Shown: positions 31,861 through 41,215, counted from the stretch's first letter. The stretch is 64,000 nucleotides of DNA from Streptomyces sclerotialus (GCA_000719105.1 JODX01000032.1:3405-67404), one strand, 5' to 3'. Notes: generated by a model from the sequence alone, not told the origin. Made by a program: numbers and translations.

Positions 31861-33271
31861 GTGTCCACTGCTGGTTCGTGCCGCCGTTGCACGCGTACGT
31901 GATGATCGCGGCGGAGTCGGCGGTGGACCCGCCGTTCACGTCCAGGCACTCGCCGGTCGCCCGCGACGTGACGGTCACATATCCTCCGTCGCTCGTCACC
32001 GACCACTGCTGGGCGGCGGACGACGCGTCGCAGTTCTCCTGGGTGACAGTGGCGGCGTTCTCCCGCACGCACAGGGAGCTGTTGCGGACCGCCAGCTGGT
32101 GGTAGCCGCCGCCGACGGACCTGAACCAGAACCGCTGGTTGCCGCCGCCGTTGCAGCCGTACTGCTTGAGCTGGGCCCCCGGCCACTGCGACTGGCTGGT
32201 CACGTCGGCGCACCGTCCGGAGTGGCGGGCGACCAGGGTGCTGTACGTGGCGCTCACACCCGTGACCGTCCCGGCGGCCGTGTCGACCGTCACCTCCGGG
32301 GTCCAGGTCATGGACAGCGTGGTGGAGGTGGGGAAGGCCAGCGGCAGCCAGACGTAGCGGGAGTCGTTGACGCGCCCGCCGAAGGAGTTGCCCCACCGGT
32401 CACCGAGATAGAGGTACGACGTCCCCGAACTCCCCTGCACGGGCAGCACGTACGCGGTCTGCGAGCCGAACGCCGTCGAGTCACCCACGTTCCGCATGGC
32501 CGACCAGGGCCCGGCGAGGTTGGTGGCGGTGGCGTACTGCTGCTGGTTGGGACTCCAGCCCGTGGCACCGGACGTCAGCATGAAGTACACGCCGTTCCGC
32601 TTGAACAGGGCCGGGGCCTCGCGGTGGCCGCCGTGCCAGGGGTCGGCGACGAGGGCGGCGACGCCGGTGTAGTCGGCGGTCAGGCGGTAGATGTGCAGGT
32701 CGTAGTTCTCGCGGGCGGCCGAGACCATGTAGCCGGTCCCGTCCGTGTCGGTGAAGACCGTGATGTCGCGGGACATGTGCTGACCCAGCGGACGGAAGCT
32801 GCCCTGCCAGGTGTAGTCGCCGTCGACGGTGTCCGACACGGCGACGGCGGCGCGGGCCTCGCCGTAGTCGGTGCCGTTCTCCTTGTGCATCCACATCACG
32901 AACTTGCCGGTGGCCGCGTTGTACATGACCTTCGGACGTTCGATGTTGGCGACGGCCAGCTCGGGGTCGGTCGCCTGGGTGAGGACGTGGTTGCGGAACT
33001 CCCAGTTCTTCAGGTCGGTGGAGCGGTAGGCGCTCACGTACCGGAAGGTGTTGTCGTCGTTGCGGTGCTCGCCGAACCAGTAGGAGTACGTGCCGACCCT
33101 GATGATCCCGCCGCCGTGGGCGTGGACGGGGTTCCCGCTCGTGTCCGTGAACTGCGTCCCGTTGGTGATCGTCCGGGGTGCCGCCTGGGCCGGGCCCGCC
33201 GTCGCGAGGGCTCCGGCCACCGCCAGACAGAGGGCGAGGAGAACGGCGTGCGCGCGTCTCGTCCCACTCAC
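31850..33271 (-). CDS. Secreted GH43 galactanase-like enzyme with C-terminal ricin-type CBM13
   Basis: The GTG start at 33271 shares GTGA with the stop of the upstream gene, giving 473 residues. A Sec signal (VLLALCLAVAGALATAGPAQA at about 9-30) is followed by a five-bladed GH43 domain: GGGIIRVGTYSYWFGEH, MSRDITVFTDTDGTGYM and HREAPALFKRNGVY with the likely acid glutamate. This pattern matches the exo-beta-1,3-galactanase subgroup (GH43_24), which usually carries CBM13, as here: residues 345-473 have three QXW-type repeats (QRFWF, QQWSV, QQWTRG). It should release galactose from beta-1,3-galactan backbones of arabinogalactan proteins. Subfamily assignment is by eye. Confidence 0.85.
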   Translation of the reverse strand: MSGTRRAHAVLLALCLAVAGALATAGPAQAAPRTITNGTQFTDTSGNPVHAHGGGIIRVGTYSYWFGEHRNDDNTFRYVSAYRSTDLKNWEFRNHVLTQATDPELAVANIERPKVMYNAATGKFVMWMHKENGTDYGEARAAVAVSDTVDGDYTWQGSFRPLGQHMSRDITVFTDTDGTGYMVSAARENYDLHIYRLTADYTGVAALVADPWHGGHREAPALFKRNGVYFMLTSGATGWSPNQQQYATATNLAGPWSAMRNVGDSTAFGSQTAYVLPVQGSSGTSYLYLGDRWGNSFGGRVNDSRYVWLPLAFPTSTTLSMTWTPEVTVDTAAGTVTGVSATYSTLVARHSGRCADVTSQSQWPGAQLKQYGCNGGGNQRFWFRSVGGGYHQLAVRNSSLCVRENAATVTQENCDASSAAQQWSVTSDGGYVTVTSRATGECLDVNGGSTADSAAIITYACNGGTNQQWTRGS

Positions 33272-34383
33272 TCCCTTCCACCCCCTCCACCGTCCGCGGC
33301 GGGCGCGTCGGCGACCGGGACACCGAAGTCGGGCGTGCCGTCCCGCTTCCAGCCGAGGCGCTGGACGCGGGTGTGGCGGTTGGGGTCGTTCAGCGGGTCG
33401 CCGGTGATCTCCTTGTACTGGCGGGCGTGGTAGACGAGGACGTCGGTGCGGCCGTCCTCGGCGACCGTGAAGGAGTTGTGGCCGGGACCGTACTGCCCGG
33501 TGGTGTCGTTGCTGGTGAAGACCGGGACCGGGGACTTGGACCAGTTCGCGGGGTTCATGAGGTCGGCGTCGGCGTCGATGGTGAGCAGGCCGAGGCAGTA
33601 GTTGTGGTCGGTGGCGCTGGCCGAGTACGACATGAACAGACGTCCGTTGCGCTTGATGACCGCCGCGCCCTCGTTGACCTTGAAGCCGATGCACTCCCAG
33701 TCGTACTCGGGCGTGGTGAGCCGCACCTGTGGACCCCTCAGGGTCACCGGGTCGGCCATCTCCGACAGCCAGATCGCGGTGTTGTTGTCCATACCGGGCT
33801 CGTGCTGCGCCCAGGCGAGGTAGCGGGTGCCGCGGTGGGTGAAGGTGGTGGCGTCCAGGGAGAAGGTCTCCCACGCCGTCTTGACCTGCCCCTTCTCTAC
33901 CCAGGTCCCCTTGAAGGGGTCCCGGTGGGCGTTCTCCAGTACCCAGATGCGGATCGCCCACACGTCCTCGGCGGGGGCCGCGGCGAAGTAGATGTACCAC
34001 TTGCCGTCGATGTGGTGGATCTCCGGTGCCCAGATGTGCGCGCCCATGTCACCGGTGGCGTGCTTGCGCCAGATGACGCTCTCGTCGGCGGTCGTGAGGC
34101 CGCGCAGGGTGCGGGAGCGGCGCAGGATGATCCGGTCGTACTCGGGGGACGTGGCCGTGAAGTAGTAGCGGCCGTCGGTGTGGCGGTGGATGTGGGGGTC
34201 GGCGCGGTTGCGGACCAGGGGGTTGACGTAGGGGGCGGCGGGCTTGCGGCCGGCCTCCGCGTCGGTCCCCGCAGCGGCCGCGTGGGCTGCCTGCGGCAGG
34301 GCACCGAGGGTGCCCGCGGCGAGGGCGCCCTTCAGGAGCAGGCGCCGGTCGGGGGTGGTGGGGAGGCTGTCGTCAGGGCTCAT
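33268..34383 (-). CDS. Secreted GH43 alpha-L-arabinofuranosidase-like enzyme
   Basis: A 371-residue enzyme with a twin-arginine-like signal (DRRLLLKGALAAGTLGALPQ). The GH43 catalytic residues are visible: base Asp in NRADPHIHRHTDGRYYF, the pKa modulator region HIWAPEIHHIDGKWYIYF, and the acid Glu in GFKVNEGAAVIKRNG. The pattern resembles the GH43_26 arabinofuranosidases known from S. avermitilis, which release arabinose from arabinan and arabinogalactan side chains. It is the first gene of the operon and overlaps the galactanase gene by four bases (GTGA), so the two are coupled: side-chain removal and backbone cleavage. Confidence 0.87.
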   Translation of the reverse strand: MSPDDSLPTTPDRRLLLKGALAAGTLGALPQAAHAAAAGTDAEAGRKPAAPYVNPLVRNRADPHIHRHTDGRYYFTATSPEYDRIILRRSRTLRGLTTADESVIWRKHATGDMGAHIWAPEIHHIDGKWYIYFAAAPAEDVWAIRIWVLENAHRDPFKGTWVEKGQVKTAWETFSLDATTFTHRGTRYLAWAQHEPGMDNNTAIWLSEMADPVTLRGPQVRLTTPEYDWECIGFKVNEGAAVIKRNGRLFMSYSASATDHNYCLGLLTIDADADLMNPANWSKSPVPVFTSNDTTGQYGPGHNSFTVAEDGRTDVLVYHARQYKEITGDPLNDPNRHTRVQRLGWKRDGTPDFGVPVADAPAADGGGGGRE

Positions 34384-34529
34384 GCGGGCTGCCTCTCAGG
34401 TGGGGGTGCACGGGGGACGAAAGCAGAAGGGGCACAGAAGAGAACAGGAACGTTCGACATTTCGCACAAGATCTGTCATCCCGAACGCCGAAAAGGTAAG
34501 GGCGTGTTACGAAGAGGTCAACGGGTCGC
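34384..34529 (-). promoter_or_regulatory. Promoter region of the GH43 operon
   Basis: The segment upstream of the first GH43 gene is AT-richer than its surroundings and contains the 8-bp palindrome GAACGTTC (34448-34455) next to TTCGACATTTCG, a possible operator. The regulator is unknown; the LacI protein at 38.3 kb is one candidate. Confidence 0.3.
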
Positions 34530-35229
34530 GCGGAACGCACCTCGTCGACCCGTCGTGCATGCCGCGGCCCGCATGAAGTTCTGGGGCGACCACGCGGGCT
34601 TCCGGGCCGACAACCACGACCCGACCGTCGCCCTGCACACAGCCGCGGCGGAAGCGGGGGTGTCCCGGTTCGTGCTCATCAGCGTCTCCGGCGTGTCCAT
34701 CGGCACCCGACGCGCCGCCGTGGTCGACGAGAACACCGGCACCGGCACCCCCGCCATCGCCTACTGCCGGGTCGAGCCGGCCACCGGGAACGCGCTGCGC
34801 GGTGCCACGACGCCGGGAATGACTCTGGTGATCCTGCGTCCGCCGTTCATCTGGGGCCCGGGACCGACCACCCTCGCCGAGGCGGTCGTCGCCTCCGGCA
34901 AGGGGCGGTGGATGTGGATCGGCGGCGGCCGCCACACCATGGACTTCGTCCACGTCGGCAACCTCGCCGACGCCGTCGGGCCGGCCCTCACCCGCGGTCG
35001 CCACGGCGCCCCCTGCCTACGTCACCGACGGCACCCCCATGCCGATCCGCGACTTCTTCACCGCCCTGCCGGCGACCCAGGGTGTCGACGTCAGCGGCAG
35101 CCGTAGCGTCCCGCGGGCCGTCGTCGCGCCGATCACGCCGACCTCGGCTACCGGCCGCGCATCAGCCTCGACGCCGGCCTGCGGGAGATGACGCCCCAGC
35201 CCGCCGGCCTCGATGCCGATTCGGCGTAG
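34530..35229 (+). pseudogene. NAD-dependent epimerase/dehydratase, truncated and frameshifted
   Basis: The frame around VVHAAARMKFWGD, then AAEAGVSRFVLISVSGVS and LVILRPPFIWGPGPTTLAEA, is the middle of an extended SDR epimerase. The N-terminal nucleotide-binding motif is missing. The frame changes near 35010 to AYVTDGTPMPIRDFFTALPA and again near 35140 to ISLDAGLREMTPQPAGL before a TAG. The catalytic Tyr-Lys region is also disturbed. It is inactive as read. Two separate shifts make a simple sequencing error less likely. Confidence 0.75.
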
Positions 35230-35338
35230 TGGCTCGACGGTCCCGACGAGCCACACCTCACCTTCCGGGACACCTCCCCGAAGGGGCGCCCGGGGTGCCC
35301 AGGCGACTGCCGGTCGTGTGTGGACGTAGCGTCGTGGC

Positions 35339-36283
35339 ATGACCGGCAGCCCCTTCCCGTCCCTCGCCGACGCCCTCGCCCGGGGCCCGCTCGTCCTCGA
35401 CGGCGGCATGTCCAACCAGCTGGAGGCCGCGGGCCACGACCTGAGCGACACCCTCTGGTCGGCCCGTCTCCTGGCCGACCGGCCGGAGGCCGTCACCGGC
35501 GCCCACCTCGCGTACTACGAGGCGGGCGCGGACGTGGCGATCACCGCGAGCTACCAGGCGACCTTCGAGGGGTTCGCCGGGCGCGGGATCGGGCGGGAGC
35601 GGGCGGCCGGGCTGCTGCGGCTGAGCGTCGACGCGGCACGCGAGGCCGCACTGCGGGCCGGGGGCGGCACGGCCGCCGGACGGCGCCCGCTGCGGGTGGC
35701 CGCGTCCGTCGGGCCGTACGGGGCGATGCTCGCCGACGGTTCCGAGTACCGGGGCCGTTACGGGCTCACCGTCGCCGAGCTGGAGCGGTTCCACCGGCCG
35801 CGCCTGGAGGTGCTGGCCGCCGCCGCGCCCGACGTCCTCGCCCTGGAGACCGTGCCGGACACCGACGAGGCCGAGGCGCTGCTGCGGGCGGTGCGCGGAC
35901 TCGGGGTGCCCGCGTGGCTGTCGTACACGGTCGCCGGTGACCGCACGCGCGCGGGGCAGCCGCTGGAGGAGGCGTTCGCCCTGGCCGCCGGCGTGGACGA
36001 GGTGATCGCGGTGGGCGTGAACTGCTGCGACCCCGACGACGTGGACGGCGCCGTCGCGACGGCGGCCGCCGTGACGGGCAAGCCGGTCGTGGTCTACCCG
36101 AACAGCGGCGAGGCCTGGGACGCGGACACGCGCGCGTGGACCGGCCGCGGCACCTTCACCACCGGGCGCGTGGCGGGGTGGGTGCGGGCCGGGGCACGGC
36201 TGATCGGCGGGTGCTGCCGGGTGGGGCCGGAGACGGTCACGGAGATCGCGGGAGTGGTACACAGAGGGGCGCCAACGGGCTGA
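35339..36283 (+). CDS. mmuM: Homocysteine S-methyltransferase
   Basis: A 314-residue zinc-dependent methyltransferase that makes methionine from homocysteine and S-methylmethionine. The zinc ligands are in GVNCCDP (first Cys) and IGGCCR (Cys pair near the C-terminus). LVLDGGMSNQLEA near the N-terminus is the family signature, and ITASYQATFEGF is also characteristic. TAGCGT (35327-35332) ends six bases before the ATG and no ribosome-binding site is seen, so the message is probably leaderless. It is convergent with a carboxylesterase 7 bp away. No S-methylmethionine permease (MmuP) is adjacent. Confidence 0.93.
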   Translation: MTGSPFPSLADALARGPLVLDGGMSNQLEAAGHDLSDTLWSARLLADRPEAVTGAHLAYYEAGADVAITASYQATFEGFAGRGIGRERAAGLLRLSVDAAREAALRAGGGTAAGRRPLRVAASVGPYGAMLADGSEYRGRYGLTVAELERFHRPRLEVLAAAAPDVLALETVPDTDEAEALLRAVRGLGVPAWLSYTVAGDRTRAGQPLEEAFALAAGVDEVIAVGVNCCDPDDVDGAVATAAAVTGKPVVVYPNSGEAWDADTRAWTGRGTFTTGRVAGWVRAGARLIGGCCRVGPETVTEIAGVVHRGAPTG

Positions 36284-36290
36284 CCCGCGC

Positions 36291-38006
36291 TCACGACCGA
36301 CGGACCCCTCCGGACCGTGAGCGCCGGAAGCGCCGTACGGCCGACAGCGGTGCCGTTCCGAACAAGGGCCATGTGGGTCTCGTGGCCCACATGGGCGAAC
36401 CGGGCGAACGCAGCTCCGGTGTGCCGCCCGGAGTGAGGGACCCGACCGGGGCGGCCCGGGACGCCCGGCGCGGGTCGGCCTCCCACAGGGCCAGTTCGCG
36501 GTCGTACGGCCCGTGGACGATCCGGGGCTCGTACGGGCCGAGGGCGGCGGGCCCCAGTGCCCCGGCCCCGGCCCCGGCAGCCGGATCGTCGAAGATCCGT
36601 ACCGGGTGCGTGGCGTCCCAGGCCGGCCAGCCCGGGTCACCGGTGGCCGCGAACCGCACCCACGCCGTGTGCATCTCGTCGGCGAGCTCCCGCGGGGCTC
36701 CCTCGCCCGCGAGCGACACCGATGCCGGTGTGGCGCCGGTGTCGAAGACGAAGCCCAGCTCCAGGGCGTGGCAGGCGCCGAGGCCGGGCACACGGGACGG
36801 CCAGGCGAACTCGTAGACGTACGTGGCGGCGCGGGCGCGGTGGGCGTCGGCGAGGCGGAGCAGCGGGACGCGCAGCAGATGGTCGGTGACCAGCCGGCCG
36901 ACGAGTTCGGCGGGGGTGGCCCGCGGGTGGAGCCGGCGGTAGCCGCGGAGGACCTCGGGGCCGCAGTGGCAGCGGGCGCGGGCTCCGGCGAGGGCGACCG
37001 GGCCGAGCCGGTCGACGCGGTCGAGGAGCCCGCTGGGGGCCAGCCACAGCCGGTGCTCCTCACTGGTCCAGCCCAGGAGCAGGTCGACGCCGTGGGCGGG
37101 GCCGCCGTCCGGTGCGTCGTCCGCCAGCAGCGCCTCCAGGGGGTTGCGGGGCACCAGGTCGCCGTCGACGACGATGCCGAAGGCGGGCCCGCCGAGCACC
37201 GGGCTGCTGCGCCTGCCGACCTCGGCCTGTGCCGCGGCCAGGGCGTGGCGGTCGGCCTCCGCGAAGGCGGCGGCGGTCGCCGGGACGCGCAGCCGGGCCG
37301 CCATCCGGCGCACCATGCGCCGCACCTTGTCGCGGTCGGTGGCCTCGGGCGGCCCGCTCTGCAGCACGGCCCGCCGGAACAGGCCCCGGGCCCGGGGGGC
37401 GGCCAGCAGCGCGCCGATGCTGATGGCGCCCGCGGACTGGCCGAAGACGGTCACCCGGTCCGGGTCGCCGCCGAACTCCGCGATCGCCTGGTGCACCCAC
37501 TCCAGGGCGGCCAGCTGGTCGCGCAGGCCAAGGTTGGCCGGGGCGTCCGGGAAGAGGCCGTACCCCTCCACGCCCAGGCGGTAGTTGACCGACACCAGCA
37601 CGACGCCGTCGCGCGCGAAGGCGTGGCCGTCGTAGACGGGGACGGCCGACGAGCCGCGGGTGAGCGCTCCGCCGTGGATCCACACCATCACCGGCAGCCG
37701 GGCGTTCCGGCCCGGTTCGGGCGTCCACACGTTCAGGTTGAGACAGTCGTCGCCCGCCACCACCGGGTCGTACAGGATCCTGGCGAACGCCTCCGAGTAC
37801 GGCGGCTTCGGCGGGGTCGGCCCGAACGCGCCCGCGTCCCGCACGCCCTCCCAGGGCTCGGGCGGCACGGGCGGCCGGAACCGGTGGGGGCCGAAGGGCG
37901 GTGCCGCGTACGGGATGCCGCGGAAGACCGCCACCCCGTGCTCGTGTCTTCCGCGCACGTCCCCGTACGGCGTCCTGACCACGGGTTCCGTCCGGTCTGC
38001 CGTCAT
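36291..38006 (-). CDS. Type B carboxylesterase
   Basis: A 571-residue alpha/beta-hydrolase. The nucleophile elbow is VFGQSAGAISIGAL near residue 195, the oxyanion hole WIHGGAL, the acidic residue in WTSEEHRLW and the catalytic His in GACHALELGFVF. The family marker EDCLNLNVWTP-like segment appears as GDDCLNLNVWTPEP. No signal peptide is seen. The C-terminal 60 residues are basic and low-complexity (RRFRRSRSGGVRRS) and may be read-through past the natural end. Substrates of the family include p-nitrobenzyl and xenobiotic esters. Upstream lie six 15-bp repeats and the divergent LacI gene. Confidence 0.9.
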   Translation of the reverse strand: MTADRTEPVVRTPYGDVRGRHEHGVAVFRGIPYAAPPFGPHRFRPPVPPEPWEGVRDAGAFGPTPPKPPYSEAFARILYDPVVAGDDCLNLNVWTPEPGRNARLPVMVWIHGGALTRGSSAVPVYDGHAFARDGVVLVSVNYRLGVEGYGLFPDAPANLGLRDQLAALEWVHQAIAEFGGDPDRVTVFGQSAGAISIGALLAAPRARGLFRRAVLQSGPPEATDRDKVRRMVRRMAARLRVPATAAAFAEADRHALAAAQAEVGRRSSPVLGGPAFGIVVDGDLVPRNPLEALLADDAPDGGPAHGVDLLLGWTSEEHRLWLAPSGLLDRVDRLGPVALAGARARCHCGPEVLRGYRRLHPRATPAELVGRLVTDHLLRVPLLRLADAHRARAATYVYEFAWPSRVPGLGACHALELGFVFDTGATPASVSLAGEGAPRELADEMHTAWVRFAATGDPGWPAWDATHPVRIFDDPAAGAGAGALGPAALGPYEPRIVHGPYDRELALWEADPRRASRAAPVGSLTPGGTPELRSPGSPMWATRPTWPLFGTAPLSAVRRFRRSRSGGVRRS

Positions 38007-38053
38007 CGTCCGCCAGCTCCTCGCGCTCGTGGGCCGTCGCCCTGCCCACTGTC

Positions 38054-38143
38054 GTCCCGTGCACCGTCGCCACGTGCACCGCTGTCCCGTGCACCGCCGT
38101 CATGTGCATCGCCGTCATGTGCATCGCCGTCATGTGCATCGTC
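38054..38143. repeat. 15-bp tandem repeat, six copies
   Basis: Units begin at 38054, 38069, 38084, 38099, 38114 and 38129. The last three read GTCATGTGCATCGCC with one change; the first three are variants of GTCCCGTGCACCGCC. They lie in the divergent gap between the carboxylesterase and the LacI regulator. Each unit carries a GTGCA(C/T) core, so a regulator could bind periodically, or it may be simple expansion. Confidence 0.9.
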
Positions 38144-38221
38144 GTCGTGGATCAGAGCATCGCATCGCCTCCGGTCCGATTCCCGATGTCTTCACGTCGC
38201 TGTGTGGTCCACCTAGGGTAG

Positions 38222-38232
38222 GAAGCGCTTTC
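38222..38232. promoter_or_regulatory. LacI-family operator candidate
   Basis: GAAGCGCTTTC matches the LacI/GalR-family operator pattern (GAANCGNTTNC type with a central CG). It lies 58 bp upstream of the LacI start, next to the sequence CACCTAGGGTAGG that may belong to its promoter. Autoregulation is the simplest reading. Confidence 0.6.
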
Positions 38233-38290
38233 TGTCGGGTGCTCTCTGTCAGGTGCATGGCCCTCGGGCGGGCCGGAGAGGCGGTCTTCG

Positions 38291-39370
38291 ATGGTCCGTT
38301 CCGGGAGCGGCGGTGCGATGGCGCCCGCCCGTGCGGGTACCGGCGGCGGTACGTCGGCCGGGCCGACACTGGCCGTGGTCGCGCGCGAGGCCGGCGTGTC
38401 CGTGCCGACCGCGTCCAAGGTGGTCAACGGACGGGAGGACGTGGCACCCGAGACCAGACGGCGGGTGACCGAGGCGCTGGAGCGGCTCGGCTACGTCCGC
38501 AGACCCCGCTTCGAGGCGACGAAGGCGCCGGGACTGATCGACCTCGTCGTGCGCTCACTGGACAGCTCCTGGTCGGGCGCGGTGCTGCACGGGGTGGAGG
38601 AGGCGGCGCACGACGCCGGACTGGAGGTGGTCGTCACCACCGGTTCGGTCCGGTCCCGGGGCGGCGGCCCCGAGCGCGACTGGCTGGACAAGCTCACCGC
38701 GCGCGGGCCCTCCGGGATCCTGCTCGACCTCGCCGAACCGACCCCGGCCCAGTACGCCTGGCTGGACCGGCACCGCGTCCCGTACGTGCTGATCGACCCC
38801 GTGGTGGAGCCGCCGCCGGGCGTGGTGTCGGTGGGCGCGGCGAACTGGCAGGGCGGCGTCACGGCCGCCGGGCACCTGCTCGGGCTGGGGCACGAGCGGA
38901 TCGCCTGCGTCGGCGGGGACCGCGGCACGATGTGCGGCGACGCACGGATCGCGGGCTACCGTTCGGCGCTCGCCTCCGCCGGGATACGGCACCGCCCCGA
39001 GTACGTCCGGCACGGCGACTTCGACGAGACCACGGCGTACCACCGCACGCTGGAACTCCTCGGCCTGCCGCAGCCGCCCACCGCCGTGTTCGCCTGCTCG
39101 GACACGATGGCCCTCGGGGTGTACCGGGCGCTGGCCGAGCGGGGGCTGCGGGTGCCGGACGACGTCAGCGTGGTCGGCTTCGACGACCTGCCCGAGGCGC
39201 GCTGGGCCGCGCCCGCGCTCACGACGGTGCGTCAGCCGCTGTCGGAGATGGCCGCGACGGCACTGCGCCTGCTGGTGCGGATGATGGCGGGCGAACGGCC
39301 GGAGGGGACGCGTACGGAGTTGTCGACGCGGCTGGTGGAACGGTCCAGTACGGCGCCGCCGCGGAGCTGA
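38291..39370 (+). CDS. LacI family transcriptional regulator
   Basis: A 359-residue regulator. The N-terminal HTH with hinge helix is typical ([20 protein letters not shown], then [13 protein letters not shown]). The periplasmic-binding-like sugar domain follows ([59 protein letters not shown]). It is divergent from the carboxylesterase and convergent with thuA. The start used, 38291, gives 25 extra residues before the HTH; an internal ATG (residue 10) is possible. The likely ligand is a sugar, possibly linked to the nearby arabinogalactan enzymes, but no proof is in the sequence. Confidence 0.92.
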   Translation: MVRSGSGGAMAPARAGTGGGTSAGPTLAVVAREAGVSVPTASKVVNGREDVAPETRRRVTEALERLGYVRRPRFEATKAPGLIDLVVRSLDSSWSGAVLHGVEEAAHDAGLEVVVTTGSVRSRGGGPERDWLDKLTARGPSGILLDLAEPTPAQYAWLDRHRVPYVLIDPVVEPPPGVVSVGAANWQGGVTAAGHLLGLGHERIACVGGDRGTMCGDARIAGYRSALASAGIRHRPEYVRHGDFDETTAYHRTLELLGLPQPPTAVFACSDTMALGVYRALAERGLRVPDDVSVVGFDDLPEARWAAPALTTVRQPLSEMAATALRLLVRMMAGERPEGTRTELSTRLVERSSTAPPRS

Positions 39371-39381
39371 CGGCCGGCGGG

Positions 39382-40032
39382 TCAGTCCGGCAGCCCGGCC
39401 GCCCAGCCGATCCCGCCCCGCAGGTGGGCGAGGAAGTCCGGGTCCTGGTACGCCTCGGAGGCGTGGCCGAGCGCGGTGTAGAAGACCCGGCCCGCACCCT
39501 GCTCGCGGCACCACGCCAGGGGGTGGTCCTCGCCCATCCCGCCGCCGTCGTACGACGACTCGTCGGCCGAGACGAGCACGTGCACCGCGCCGCGCGGGCT
39601 CTCCCGGAAGTCGTACCACTCGTCGGTGAACTCCCAGACGGCGGGGAGGTGGCGGGTCGCCGGGTGGCCGCGGTCCTCGATCACGGCCTTGCCGGGCTGG
39701 TACGCGGGGTGGCGCGCGAAGCGGGCGCCGAGCAGTTCGCCGTAGTACGGCCAGTCGTACTCGGTGCAGGCGGCCGCGTGCACCCCGGCGAAGCCGCCGC
39801 CCTCCTCGACGTACGCCCTGAGCCCCGCGCGCGCCGCCTCCGTCAGCACCTCACCGCTCGTGGAGAGGAAGACGACCGCCGCGTACGGGTCGAGGGGCGC
39901 CTCGAGGTCCGCCGGGTCCCCGGTGGCGTCGACGCCGAAGCCGAGGGTACGCAGGGCGGTCACACCGGCCGGGACGGAGTCGTGGCGGTAGGCGGTGGTG
40001 CGGGTGTACACGAGGATGCGGGCTGCTGTCAT
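39382..40032 (-). CDS. ThuA-domain protein
   Basis: A 216-residue protein with the ThuA (trehalose utilisation) glutamine-amidotransferase-like fold: ILVYTRTTAYRHDSVPAG, VVFLSTSGEVL, GGGFAGVHAAACTEYDWPYY, HPLAWCREQGAGRVFYTALGH and WAAGL. ThuA-family proteins occur in sugar catabolism, where they may act on 3-keto-disaccharides or related metabolites. The full domain is present. It is convergent with LacI (11-bp gap). Confidence 0.88.
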   Translation of the reverse strand: MTAARILVYTRTTAYRHDSVPAGVTALRTLGFGVDATGDPADLEAPLDPYAAVVFLSTSGEVLTEAARAGLRAYVEEGGGFAGVHAAACTEYDWPYYGELLGARFARHPAYQPGKAVIEDRGHPATRHLPAVWEFTDEWYDFRESPRGAVHVLVSADESSYDGGGMGEDHPLAWCREQGAGRVFYTALGHASEAYQDPDFLAHLRGGIGWAAGLPD

Positions 40033-40052
40033 GCGGGCGAGCCTATGCCGCG

Positions 40053-40691
40053 TCAGCCGCCCACACCCACGTCGTTGTTCGGGGCCCCGTCCCCCTCGGG
40101 CGGCAGGTCGCCGCGCTCGACCGGTTCACCGGCCGGAGGGGACGGGAGGATCCGGGCCGCCTCCTCGTCGGTCGGGCGGTGGACGGCCTCGGCGGCGGTG
40201 CGCAGGACGTCGCGGTCCACGGTGGCCGTGTCGCCGCCGACCCGGATCACGTGACCGTCCTCCGGGACGGCGTACTCGTGCCAGGCACCCGTCGTGCGGT
40301 ACCAGGCGTTCCCGTCGGGCTCGCAGGTGACGCGGTCTCCGGTGCCCTCGCCGACCTGCTGCTCCGGGCAGTCCTCGGCGGTCATCGTGCCGCGCTCCAC
40401 GCGCAGTTGCAGCTGGGCGCCCTTCTCCTTGGACCAGTAGACGGCGGAGAAGCCGTCGTCGCCGGACACGCCGACCGACTGCTCGGCGAGGGTGAACCCC
40501 GGGGCCTCGGTGAGGTACACGAGCTCGGGCCCGATACCGAGCGCCTCGGCCCGCTCCCGGAGTCCGGCGCCGGGGGAGGCGAGCGGCCGCGGCTCGCGGT
40601 CGCCGGTCACGGCCTTCTCATCGCCGCAGGCAGTGAGGAGCAGCAAGGGCAGCAGCGTCAGGGGCGGCAGCAGGCGCGCGACACGGATCAT
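40053..40691 (-). CDS. Putative lipoprotein
   Basis: A 212-residue secreted protein with lipobox LLTAC after a hydrophobic core (LLPPLTLLPLLLLTACG), so it should be anchored in the membrane. The mature part contains FTLAEQSVGVSGDDGFSAVY and two cysteines (ED-C-PEQQ and T-C-EPDG) that may form a disulfide. No named domain is recognised. Its start, ATG 40691, has AGGA about nine bases upstream; a GTG at 40709 is the alternative. It lies 20 bp upstream of thuA on the same strand, so both may be co-transcribed. Confidence 0.75.
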   Translation of the reverse strand: MIRVARLLPPLTLLPLLLLTACGDEKAVTGDREPRPLASPGAGLRERAEALGIGPELVYLTEAPGFTLAEQSVGVSGDDGFSAVYWSKEKGAQLQLRVERGTMTAEDCPEQQVGEGTGDRVTCEPDGNAWYRTTGAWHEYAVPEDGHVIRVGGDTATVDRDVLRTAAEAVHRPTDEEAARILPSPPAGEPVERGDLPPEGDGAPNNDVGVGG

Positions 40692-40810
40692 GCCTTCATC
40701 CTGCCGCACAGGTGTTCCACTGGCGCTCCACAGGTGTCGCTCGGTGTCCGAATCCTTGCGTGTCCGATTCCTTCAAGACCCCCGCCCCGTACCCCTCCTA
40801 CGGTGGCCGC

Positions 40811-41215
40811 ATGACTCCACGATTCGATGCGGTCGGCATCGTCGTCTCCGACATGGCCGCCTCCGTCGCCTTCTACCGCCGTCTCGGCTTCGCCTTTCCC
40901 GAGGGCTCCGGGACCGCGCCGCACGCCGAGGCCCGGCTGCCCGGCGGGCTGCGGCTGCTGCTCGACACCGAGGAGACCGTGCGCTCCTTCCACGCCGACT
41001 GGAAACCGGGCCCCGGCGGCCGGACCTCGCTGGCGCTGCTGTGCGAGAGCCCGGCCGAGGTGGACGCCGTGTACCGCGCGTTGGTGACCTCAGGGCACCA
41101 GGGCGAGCTCGAGCCGTGGGACGCGGCGTGGGGCCAGCGGTACGCGGTCGTGCAGGACCCGGACGGCAACGGGGTGGATCTCTTCGCCCCGCTCGGCCCG
41201 CGGCAGGAGGCCTAG
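40811..41215 (+). CDS. VOC (glyoxalase/bleomycin resistance) family protein
   Basis: A 134-residue protein with two beta-alpha-beta-beta-beta repeats: [20 protein letters not shown] at the N-terminus and [19 protein letters not shown] at the C-terminus. Members bind metals or drugs and carry out isomerase, dioxygenase or sequestration functions; the substrate is unknown. TACGGT (40799-40804) ends six bases before the ATG with no ribosome-binding site, indicating leaderless translation. The stop overlaps by four bases the end of the convergent AraC gene, so the two may be regulated together. Confidence 0.88.
   Translation: MTPRFDAVGIVVSDMAASVAFYRRLGFAFPEGSGTAPHAEARLPGGLRLLLDTEETVRSFHADWKPGPGGRTSLALLCESPAEVDAVYRALVTSGHQGELEPWDAAWGQRYAVVQDPDGNGVDLFAPLGPRQEA

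Noticed and set aside
33178..35106. A 642-codon open frame on the plus strand over the GH43 genes and epimerase remnant
   Set aside because: It is antisense to the GH43 genes for most of its length. Only its last part coincides with the real (truncated) epimerase frame.
37060..38139. Frame starting with repeated MHMTA units
   Set aside because: It is an off-frame reading of the carboxylesterase plus the 15-bp repeats; the esterase frame carries all catalytic motifs.
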